This document shows positions 15,886 to 23,202 of a stretch of DNA of 64,000 nt, piece after piece. The DNA is taken from the NCBI GenBank assembly GCA_910578385.1, contig CAJTQV010000005.1, forward strand, positions 62,001 through 126,000, written 5' to 3'. A program made the translations under genes and the position numbers. This DNA comes from an uncultured Muribaculaceae bacterium. GTDB taxonomy: Bacteria; Bacteroidota; Bacteroidia; Bacteroidales; Muribaculaceae. Under the pieces are notes generated by a model. The model was not told the origin of the DNA. It saw nothing but the letters and a program-made list of their open reading frames with translations, and did not search any database. Positions within the stretch are counted from its first letter, which is position 1; each line of letters opens with the position of its first letter.

Positions 15886-18738
15886 TTACATGCGGCCGGG
15901 ACCGCCGCCGGGGGGCGGCCCCATGGGACGCTGGCCACCGCCTCGCGTGCCGCGCTCCATCGGGGGGAGGTCGTCGGGCATGTTGACGTTGCCGGTCTTC
16001 TTGCTCAGGGTGTTGAATTTCCAGGTCACGCCAAACATCACGTAGCGGCTCAGGTCGTTGTATTCGTTGTCGGTGATGATGTTGGCACTCACCGAACGGC
16101 TCACGTTCTTCTTCTGGCCCAACAGGTCGTAGGCCCGCACGGAGAAGGTCAGCGACTTGTCACTCAGCACGGAGTAGGACAGCTGGGCATTCCAGAGCCA
16201 TTGGGTGTTGTCGAAACCCTGGGAGTAACCTGTGGTCTTCGAGAATGACAGGTCGGTGCTCAGCTCCAGTCCGAAGGGCAGATAAACCGAAGCGTCGGCA
16301 TCGAAGCCGTAGGAATGCGTGTAGCGGTTCTGCTGGAGTTGCAGCGTGCTGGTCGCCATCTGGAACGAGTAGGTCGGGTTGACCGTCATCTGGAACACGT
16401 CGGAAGAGAAGGTCATACCCGCCGTCGGCGACAACACGAGGTTACCGCTTCGGTTGAACTCGCCGTCGATATAACCGGCATTCGATGCGTAGCGGCCGTT
16501 GAAACGCGCCATAACACGCCATTTGCGGTTGCGCAACGGCTGGTTGAGCATGAACATGCCGAACACGTTCCAGTTGCCGTTGGCATTGGCATAGGTTGTG
16601 GTGCGCACACCGGTCTCCGGGTCGGTGAGCGTTCGCGACACGACGTTATTGAGCGCAAAGCTCGCGTTGGCCACGGCGAATATCGACTGCTGGGTCGAGG
16701 TGTTGTAGTTATTGTAATGGATGCCGAGGTTCTGGGTGAAAGTCGGTTTCAGGTCGGGATTACCCACGGTGATGTTGAGCGGGTCTGACACGTCGGCCAC
16801 AGGTTGCAGCTGCGTGAGCGAGGGCTGCGAGGTTCGGGCACGGTAGTTCGCGCTCAGACTCGATGTGCTGGAGAACTTGTAGCGGAACCGCAGGTAAGGA
16901 GCCACGTTGAAGACCCAGCGGGTATCAATGTTGCGGGCAGGATTGATGAGGTCCTCGCTCTCCGAACTTGAAGGAGCGAATGTCACACCGGCATTCAGGT
17001 TATAGGATTTCGACACCTTCTTGTAGCCCACCTGCAACTCCTGTGTGGTGAACTTGTTGCGGAAACGGTTGCTGAGGTCGTATGACATCTCCGCACCCTC
17101 GGGAACAGAGTTGAAATCTGTCAGTCCTGTCTCGAACGGGTCAAAGCCCTCGGGTATCGGAACGTCGTAGGTAATCTTGTCAGCGTTGTTCAGACGCAGC
17201 GAAGCCTTGTATGCGACTTCAAGGTAATTGCCACGTGCCGGGTCACCGAGAGGCTCGGTCCATGTCAGACGGCCTTCGAGCGAGTTGCTCCACTGTTTCG
17301 AGTCGAGGAACTCGAACAGGCGCTCGCTGTCATCCTGACGCAGATAGTATTCGATGTCGTTCCACGTTGTTGCCTTCTCGCGTGTGTTTGAGAAGGTATA
17401 GTTGAACTGGGCAGAGAGCGAGCGTCCGGGACGCGACAGGAACTTATGGGTATAGATCAGCCGTCCCGATGCCGTGTAGTCGGTACCACGGTTGCCGCGC
17501 ATGGCGAAGTTGCTGTTCACCTTGTCGGCATCGGCTATGCTCGCGCGGAGTATCGAGGAGTCCTGCTGCTCGGATCGGCGCATGTTGAGCGTGAACTCCG
17601 GACGGAAGTCAAGCACGTCGGCCTCGGTGATGTTCCACTGCATACGGAACTGGGCGCGCAGCGAATGGCCGCGGTCGCGTGTGCGCGAGCCTCCGCGCAG
17701 GTAGCTGACCGAGTCGGGGAAGAGGTACTGCGTGTCGAAGCGGCTGCGCGAGTCGCGGTCGGAATGGGTGTAAAGCACATTTCCGCCCACACGGAATTTC
17801 TCCTCGTTGCCGACATTGAAGTTTATGCCGAACTGCTGGGTGGAGTTGATGCCGTTGTTACCGCCGAAGTCGCGGAAGCGACCGCGCCCCATGTCGGTGA
17901 AGCCCATCTCGTTGATGTTGTTGCCTCCGCCGACAATCGACACCTGGTTACCGTTCTTGAACCAGTTGATGTTGAAACTGCCCTGATAGCGGTTGTCAGT
18001 GCCGTAGCCGCCACCGATCGTGCCGAACCAGCCGTTGTTCATATCCTTCTTGACGGTCAGGTTGATTACGGTCTCATCCTCGCCGTCGTCAACGCCGGTG
18101 AGACGTGCCGTCTCGCTCTTGCGGTCAACAACCTGCACTTTCTCCACGATGTTGGAGGGGAGATTCTTCGAGGCCATCTTCGGGTCATCGGCAAAGAATT
18201 CCTTGCCGTCAATCAGAATCTTCGACACCGTCTTGCCGCCCGATGTGATGGAGCCGTCGGAGCCTACCTCCACGCCCGGAAGCTTCTTGAGAAGATCCTC
18301 GACCGATGCTGTGGGGTTGGTGTGGAACGAACCCGCGTTAAATTCAAGAGTATCCTCCTTGGCCACGACCGCCGCACGCACTGCGGTAACCACGGCCTCG
18401 CCGAGCATCACCGAATTCTCGGTCATGGTCAGCGAACCGACATCCTTGGTATCGGCACTGTCGGCAATCTCGATAATCTTGCTTATGTCGTCCATGCCGG
18501 TCATGGTGAGCAGCAGGTGATAGTTTGAGGGCTTGAGGTTCTCGAAGCGGAATGATCCGTCGATGTCGGTCATGACATAACCGGCACGCACCGAGTCGGG
18601 CACCGTGACGAGCTGTACAGCCACTCCGGGCATACCCTCACCTTCAGAGTCCTTGACATCGCCTTTGATGACGGCGGCGACAGCCGTGACAGCGGCCGAA
18701 GCCATCAGTCCACAAAGCAATAGGGAATATCTTTTCAT
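15886..18738 (-). CDS. Outer-membrane beta-barrel protein with carboxypeptidase-like plug (OMP_b-brl_3)
   Basis: A 950-residue TonB-receptor-like protein. The start was set at the ATG giving MKRYSLLLCGLMASAAVTAV, a clean signal peptide. An in-frame ATG at 18870 would place 44 unlikely residues ahead of it. A CarboxypepD_reg domain follows (IKGDVKDSEGEGMPGVAVQL), then a plug-like domain (SVEDLLKKLPGVEVGSDGSI, KILIDGKEFFADDPKMASKN). A long barrel (about 700 residues) ends in the short Gly/Pro-rich tail MGPPPGGGPGRM. There is no SusD partner, which fits the OMP_b-brl_3 group rather than SusC. The ligand is unknown. Confidence 0.9.
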   Translation of the reverse strand: MKRYSLLLCGLMASAAVTAVAAVIKGDVKDSEGEGMPGVAVQLVTVPDSVRAGYVMTDIDGSFRFENLKPSNYHLLLTMTGMDDISKIIEIADSADTKDVGSLTMTENSVMLGEAVVTAVRAAVVAKEDTLEFNAGSFHTNPTASVEDLLKKLPGVEVGSDGSITSGGKTVSKILIDGKEFFADDPKMASKNLPSNIVEKVQVVDRKSETARLTGVDDGEDETVINLTVKKDMNNGWFGTIGGGYGTDNRYQGSFNINWFKNGNQVSIVGGGNNINEMGFTDMGRGRFRDFGGNNGINSTQQFGINFNVGNEEKFRVGGNVLYTHSDRDSRSRFDTQYLFPDSVSYLRGGSRTRDRGHSLRAQFRMQWNITEADVLDFRPEFTLNMRRSEQQDSSILRASIADADKVNSNFAMRGNRGTDYTASGRLIYTHKFLSRPGRSLSAQFNYTFSNTREKATTWNDIEYYLRQDDSERLFEFLDSKQWSNSLEGRLTWTEPLGDPARGNYLEVAYKASLRLNNADKITYDVPIPEGFDPFETGLTDFNSVPEGAEMSYDLSNRFRNKFTTQELQVGYKKVSKSYNLNAGVTFAPSSSESEDLINPARNIDTRWVFNVAPYLRFRYKFSSTSSLSANYRARTSQPSLTQLQPVADVSDPLNITVGNPDLKPTFTQNLGIHYNNYNTSTQQSIFAVANASFALNNVVSRTLTDPETGVRTTTYANANGNWNVFGMFMLNQPLRNRKWRVMARFNGRYASNAGYIDGEFNRSGNLVLSPTAGMTFSSDVFQMTVNPTYSFQMATSTLQLQQNRYTHSYGFDADASVYLPFGLELSTDLSFSKTTGYSQGFDNTQWLWNAQLSYSVLSDKSLTFSVRAYDLLGQKKNVSRSVSANIITDNEYNDLSRYVMFGVTWKFNTLSKKTGNVNMPDDLPPMERGTRGGGQRPMGPPPGGGPGRM

Positions 18739-19020
18739 CAGCAACAACTTGGTTGGTAATCTTTTTTGCAGCCGATACCGGACAAGTCCCAAAACATTTA
18801 CCGGAACGGACATGCAGTCACAATAAATGACAAATTCCGCAAATAAATGTTTAATAACGAGGCTGTCCATTAGGCAAACGCCCCGATTTACCCCGTGACT
18901 GTCCCGATTCGTTCAACCAACGCCAACGCTCTCTTGTTATCAATTTAGTGCTTCTGCTCTCCGGAGCCACATTATTTGGCAGCATCATTTAAAGATGCAG
19001 AATCATTTAAAACAGACATT

Positions 19021-19374
19021 ATGGAAAACACACAGCTTGAGGCAGCCATCATCAAGGCTGTAGAGGAATACATCGCAAATTTTGACCGTTACGACAGCAA
19101 CCCGCAGGTGCGCATAAATCCCGCGACGCTTGAGGTGACGCTCGTAAACGGTTCCGACCGTCTTGCCGAAGTCGAGGACTCTGACGAGGCTATCGAGAAC
19201 GCGGCTCTCGCCCATGGCATGGCCAACCAGGAAGCCATGGACTATCAGGTGACGCAGAACCCCGATTTCTATGCCGTCAAGCCGCTGCTGCGTCCCCACG
19301 GCGATACCTCCGTCCCCGACCGCCGCGCCATCCTCGCCATCGCCCGCCACTACCCGCCCCTATCTAAACTCTAA
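19021..19374 (+). CDS. Small acidic protein of unknown function
   Basis: A 117-residue protein beginning MENTQLEAAIIKAVEEYIA. It has an N-terminal helix, a short beta hairpin (VRINPATLEVTLVN) and a conserved-looking DYQVTQNPDFYAVKPL segment. No family is recognised. An upstream in-frame ATG at 18976 would add 15 residues, but the ATG at 19021 gives the better-looking start. Its last residues (PLSKL) and its stop codon are already part of the CTAAA tandem repeat downstream, so the gene end has been remodelled by that repeat. Confidence 0.7.
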   Translation: MENTQLEAAIIKAVEEYIANFDRYDSNPQVRINPATLEVTLVNGSDRLAEVEDSDEAIENAALAHGMANQEAMDYQVTQNPDFYAVKPLLRPHGDTSVPDRRAILAIARHYPPLSKL

Positions 19375-19418
19375 AACCTAAAGCTAAAATCTAAACTCTA
19401 AAGCCTAAAACCTAAAGC
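19364..19418 (+). repeat. CTAAA heptad tandem repeat
   Basis: Eight consecutive units of CTAAAnn (one is six bases, the rest seven): CTAAACT, CTAAAAC, CTAAAG, CTAAAAT, CTAAACT, CTAAAGC, CTAAAAC, CTAAAGC. The array starts inside the last codons of the upstream gene. A second, shorter array of the same unit lies at 40579-40606 on the opposite strand. Confidence 0.85.
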
Positions 19419-19433
19419 CCAAATTTCGCGGAC

Positions 19434-19464
19434 TTGCATTTCAGGCAGATTTTTTGTATCTTTG
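19434..19464 (+). promoter_or_regulatory. Promoter of the YczE-like membrane protein
   Basis: TTG at 19434-19436, a 20-base spacer, and TATCTTTG at 19457-19464. The expected transcript start near 19471 rules out the earliest in-frame start codons of the gene. Confidence 0.75.
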
Positions 19465-19522
19465 CATGAACGGCAACCGGGCCGGACGGCCGGGGTTACT
19501 GTTCATGGCTAAACTATCCACT

Positions 19523-20278
19523 ATGTCAAATACTGCAATTGTTCCTCTCCGCGAAAAAATCATCCAGTTCATCTGGCAGCATATCTGGCTGCTTATTTCT
19601 CTCGACATAATGACTCTCGGCATAGCGTTCTGCGTGCGCAGCTATCTCGGCAGCAGCGTCATCTCCTCCATGCCGTTGGCTTTCTCGCTCGCCGGTGCCG
19701 AGGATATGGTGCCCGCGCTGACAATCGGCCAGTACACCAACCTCATGAACGTCGTGCTCGTGCTTGCACAGATTGCCGTGCTGCGACGCCGTTTCGAACC
19801 GGTGCAACTGTTCCAGATAGTAGCCGGTTTTCTGTTCGGCATACTCATCGACTTCAACATGTGGCTTACCTCTCCGTTCGAATTCAACACACTTCCTTAC
19901 CAGATTCTCGCGCAGGCGGCGGGTTGTACGATACTCGCTTTCGGCATAGCGATGGAGGTGCGCTGCGGTTCGGTCACGATGCCCGGCGAGGGAATCCAGG
20001 TGGCGGTGTGCCGGGTTACAGGGATGCCGTTCGCGAAAGTCAAGATAATGATTGACTGCACACTTGTCGCGCTTGCGGTGGTGAGCAGCTATATCTTCTG
20101 GGGAGAATGGCAATGGAACATAGTCGGTCCGGGCACACTCTTCGCCATGTTCTATGTCGGCTGGATGGTCAAGCAGTTCAGTCGCCGCATAGGCTGGTTC
20201 GACCGCGTGTTGGGCTACCGTCCCGGCTTCCGCCGCTACGTCTACGGCCTTGCCCGCTTCCTTCACATCCGTCACTGA
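19523..20278 (+). CDS. YczE/YitT-like (DUF6198) membrane protein
   Basis: A 251-residue inner-membrane protein with about five to six helices (HIWLLISLDIMTLGIAF, LMNVVLVLAQIAVL, LFQIVAGFLFGILIDFNMWL, ILAQAAGCTILAFGIAMEV, CTLVALAVVSSYIFW). The GVAMEVR-like turn followed by MPGEGIQVAV is typical of the YczE/YitT-type integral membrane proteins, whose transport role is undefined. ATG 19505 is also possible. Both it and 19523 lie downstream of the mapped promoter, and the chosen one directly precedes the hydrophilic N-terminus. Confidence 0.8.
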   Translation: MSNTAIVPLREKIIQFIWQHIWLLISLDIMTLGIAFCVRSYLGSSVISSMPLAFSLAGAEDMVPALTIGQYTNLMNVVLVLAQIAVLRRRFEPVQLFQIVAGFLFGILIDFNMWLTSPFEFNTLPYQILAQAAGCTILAFGIAMEVRCGSVTMPGEGIQVAVCRVTGMPFAKVKIMIDCTLVALAVVSSYIFWGEWQWNIVGPGTLFAMFYVGWMVKQFSRRIGWFDRVLGYRPGFRRYVYGLARFLHIRH

Positions 20279-20285
20279 CGACCTC

Positions 20286-22424
20286 TCACCAGGCGGCGAA
20301 GGCCGACGGACGGTGCTGAGGGCGCACTCCGGGCTGCCGGACGGCCACGCGGCGGGGTGCGTCGAGTTCGTGGAAGCAGATGTGAAGGCCGATGGCGCGC
20401 GTCATCAGCAGGTCGTCGTGGCATCCGGCTATCGCTCCGAATGAGCCGTTCTGCCTCCGCTCATATGCCAGATATTCGTCAAGACATGTCCGGTCGCGCT
20501 CCACATACAGCCCCTCGCGTATCACCTTGACAAGCGTGCCGATTATCATCGGTTTCGTGGCCACGTTGGTATGGAAGCCGTAACGCGTCGGCGCACCCCG
20601 CGCCACATCCTCGTCACTCCGGGGACGTGCGTATAAGTTCGGGTAGACATCACGCAACCGGTTAAGTATGAAGTTGGACTGGTTGCCGTCGGTATCGCGG
20701 TCAGGGTCACGGGTCTCAAGGGTGTTGCTCTCTATGACGAGCAACGCCTCGTCATAATAGCTCGCGGCCATCGCCGCACGCCATGCCAATATGTCGAAGT
20801 CGGTATGTCCGCGCCATTGCGCCACGACCTCCGGACCACGACCCTCAAGCATCGGGGCGCGGTCGAATATCACTATCACTGACCAGTCAGCCTTTGATGA
20901 ACGGCCACCGACATCAACCACCGTCACATACCGGTCTGCAACGCGCATACCCTCGCTCCGTTCCGGCTGCCTCCATATCTGCCAGCCGCCCGAGTCGAGC
21001 GGTATGAAACCGACGCGTCTCAGCATGTCGCGCCGCTCCACGTCGCCGACATACCGTCCGGCGACATCTGCCGCGCCGGGCACATCTATCTCCCCGCGCC
21101 ATTCCGGAGCAACGCATGTGCTCCGCAAAGCCTCGACCTTGTACTTGTCGAACACCCGCGCACCCGAATGCACGAACGCCTCGACATCGTCGCTCGGGTA
21201 TTCCGAGGCCATGAGTCCATGGTCGGAATATTTCGAACGCTCGGAAATGTACCATGCTATCGCATCGAGCGTAGCACCTCGTTCCCAGAGCCACCACAAG
21301 TATTTGCCCGGCTGGCAGCGGTCGCTCACCGCAGTGTCAACATTCCGTCCCTCCCATAATTCTCTTGCGAGGTCGGCGCGTTGGCTGTCGGTGAGTTGCA
21401 GCGAATACTGGTCAATCTCGTACCAGCTCACAAACATCGCCTCAAACTGCGACTGGCCGCGCCGGGCAGCCTCATACTCGCGGTGAAAGAAATTGCCGGT
21501 GCCGTTTGCCGTGGACTCATAGACAATCATCGTCATCGGTTGCAGCAGCACACCCGAGCAGGCCGAGCGCAGTATCTGCTCCGGGGTTTTGCCCAATGTC
21601 CTGCGCCATATTCCCACCTCCGAACAATGCACAAGGCTGTAGTCACCGCCACGGCATGAGTCGGGACGTTCGGCGGTGCCTACCTTTATCTTGCAGTTGC
21701 GCGAGGGCACGCGGAACATTGTCCGCGTCTTGCCAACCCATTCCACGCGCTTCTCCTTTTCCGAGTATTCCTCATCTTCCTCATGCAGCAGCGACAGCGG
21801 GTAGCGTCCTATCATGCGGTCGAACATATCCTTTATCTCCTCGCTGCCAACGCCCTGATGTGCGATAATCAGCGAGTTGAGGCCCCGCCGGTGTACGAGC
21901 TGGAGCCAAGCCATGTACAGCTGCGAGCATGTGCTCCCGCCCCACTGCCGTGCCTTCAGCAAGATCAGCCGGATCGGCTTGCCGGCAAGTCTCATCGCTT
22001 CGAGCCTCTCCACAAACTTACGCTGCGGACGGTTCAGGATGAAGAGCACGTCATCGCCACCCCGCTTGTCTTTGATATAAGCGCGGGTGGCAGCCCAGTA
22101 AGGAAAGTCGTGCAGCTGACGCAGACGGTCAAAGTGTACGGTGAAGTTATTACGGTCGCGTTGTGTGACCCGGCGACCGGTACGTTTACGGAGCAGCGCG
22201 TCCACACTGCCGCATGCCATCAGCTCCTCGACCTCGCTTTCGGCACGCATGGAAACGGGAAGGAACATGCGGTCGAGTCCACCGGCATCAAGGACGAATC
22301 TCTCGCCGGTGGCCCCCTCGCCGCTCACAGGGTCGAAAGTACGGGAATTTGCCGCGCGACGCCGCGCATCTTCCTCAAGAATAATGGCAATCTCATCTTT
22401 AACAAAGGCATTCAAGTCATTCAT
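20286..22424 (-). CDS. Orphan phage-type terminase large subunit
   Basis: A 712-residue protein with the layout of a DNA-packaging motor. An ATPase half carries LILLKARQWGGSTCSQLYMA as the Walker A region and YSLVHCSEVGIWRR as a degenerate Walker B. An RNase-H-like nuclease half has TVVDVGGRSSKADWSVIVI, LLVIESNTLETRD and GCHDDLLMTRAI, which supply the expected acidic residues. The frame is intact and full-length for the family. No portal, capsid, tail, integrase or small terminase gene lies nearby. Neighbours are ordinary chromosomal genes. Its GC-rich codon use matches the host, suggesting long residence. Confidence 0.8.
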   Translation of the reverse strand: MNDLNAFVKDEIAIILEEDARRRAANSRTFDPVSGEGATGERFVLDAGGLDRMFLPVSMRAESEVEELMACGSVDALLRKRTGRRVTQRDRNNFTVHFDRLRQLHDFPYWAATRAYIKDKRGGDDVLFILNRPQRKFVERLEAMRLAGKPIRLILLKARQWGGSTCSQLYMAWLQLVHRRGLNSLIIAHQGVGSEEIKDMFDRMIGRYPLSLLHEEDEEYSEKEKRVEWVGKTRTMFRVPSRNCKIKVGTAERPDSCRGGDYSLVHCSEVGIWRRTLGKTPEQILRSACSGVLLQPMTMIVYESTANGTGNFFHREYEAARRGQSQFEAMFVSWYEIDQYSLQLTDSQRADLARELWEGRNVDTAVSDRCQPGKYLWWLWERGATLDAIAWYISERSKYSDHGLMASEYPSDDVEAFVHSGARVFDKYKVEALRSTCVAPEWRGEIDVPGAADVAGRYVGDVERRDMLRRVGFIPLDSGGWQIWRQPERSEGMRVADRYVTVVDVGGRSSKADWSVIVIFDRAPMLEGRGPEVVAQWRGHTDFDILAWRAAMAASYYDEALLVIESNTLETRDPDRDTDGNQSNFILNRLRDVYPNLYARPRSDEDVARGAPTRYGFHTNVATKPMIIGTLVKVIREGLYVERDRTCLDEYLAYERRQNGSFGAIAGCHDDLLMTRAIGLHICFHELDAPRRVAVRQPGVRPQHRPSAFAAW

Positions 22425-22569
22425 GCTGATAGTGATAATGATTCACGCGTGTCGCAACCCCCCACGCAGTAAGAAATAAGTCAGCGGAAGAAGTTAATCT
22501 CCACCGGCAAAATTAACCGCACCCGCTGCCAAATCACGGCACCCCAACGCAAACGAACCTTAATATATG

Positions 22570-22577
22570 CAAAAATA
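22570..22577 (-). promoter_or_regulatory. Promoter -7 box for the terminase-like gene
   Basis: The minus strand reads TATTTTTG, matching the consensus, with a leader of about 140 bases. The -33 element is not clear. Confidence 0.45.
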
Positions 22578-22630
22578 TTTTAATGGCGTCACTCCAGACG
22601 CTTCATGGGACTTGTTGAAGCCAAGTATAT

Positions 22631-22673
22631 AAAAAGGGAAATCGGTGAGACCCGGAAGGGTTTCACCGATTTC
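22631..22673 (-). terminator. Rho-independent terminator of the small lipoprotein gene
   Basis: Read on the minus strand, GAAATCGGTGAAACCC pairs with GGGTCTCACCGATTTC (16 positions, one non-canonical), followed by CCCTTTTTATA. It lies 39 bases beyond the lipoprotein stop codon. Confidence 0.85.
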
Positions 22674-22711
22674 TTTACTTTGACTTTCGTCAAGCTGTTC
22701 TGAGACGCAAA

Positions 22712-22921
22712 TTATTTTGCGCTGTCAGCGGGAGCAGCCTCAACAGCAGCAGCCTCCTCAACAACAACTGCAGTGTCGCTGTCGTTAGCTACAACCATTG
22801 TGTCCTCAGCAACCTCTACTGCTACAGAGTCAGTATCAACTGCCTCAGCAGCCTTGTTGCCACCGCAAGATACGAGTGCTACGCTGAAAAGAACAGCAAG
22901 CGAATAAACTACTTTCTTCAT
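22712..22921 (-). CDS. Tiny acidic lipoprotein
   Basis: A 69-residue exported protein. Residues 1-18 form a signal peptide ending in the lipobox LVSC, so the mature chain starts at C19 with GGNK. The remaining 50 residues are a low-complexity run of Ala, Val, Asp, Glu and Thr (VAVEVAEDTMVVAND, VVVEEAAAVEAAPAD) with no positive charge until the final Lys. Such short acidic lipoproteins are often abundant in Bacteroidales and their role is unknown. It has its own promoter and terminator. Confidence 0.8.
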   Translation of the reverse strand: MKKVVYSLAVLFSVALVSCGGNKAAEAVDTDSVAVEVAEDTMVVANDSDTAVVVEEAAAVEAAPADSAK

Positions 22922-22973
22922 CTCTTTAAAAATTTAAAATAATAAAACAATGTATTTGCTATCAAAAACGATG

Positions 22974-22981
22974 CAAAGGTA
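22974..22981 (-). promoter_or_regulatory. Promoter -7 box for the small lipoprotein
   Basis: The minus strand reads TACCTTTG, which fits TAnnTTTG, with a 45-base leader to the start codon. Confidence 0.6.
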
Positions 22982-23136
22982 ATATAAATTTTATTTACCC
23001 GAACATTTTTTGCCCGTTTTTTTCCTCTTTTTTATGATTTCAACCCAATTTTAACACTTTTAACTTAAAATTCAGAACAATTCAGAAGCAAATTTCACTT
23101 AGAAGTACATTTCGAAATGAACAAATGGAGATAGAA

Positions 23137-23166
23137 ACGGCGGAACGCTGGAATGCGCTCCGCCGT
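23137..23166 (-). terminator. Hairpin downstream of the GH13 gene
   Basis: ACGGCGGA pairs with TCCGCCGT around a 14-base loop, 37 bases after the GH13 stop codon on the minus strand. The following T content is low, so termination strength is uncertain. Confidence 0.5.
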
Positions 23167-23202
23167 CATCGTGTGATATGGTGCTTATTATTTCACTGCA
23201 TC

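Noticed and set aside
17446..18528. Plus-strand open frame of 360 codons
   Set aside because: It lies entirely antisense to the outer-membrane barrel gene, and its translation has the mirror composition typical of a GC-rich shadow frame.
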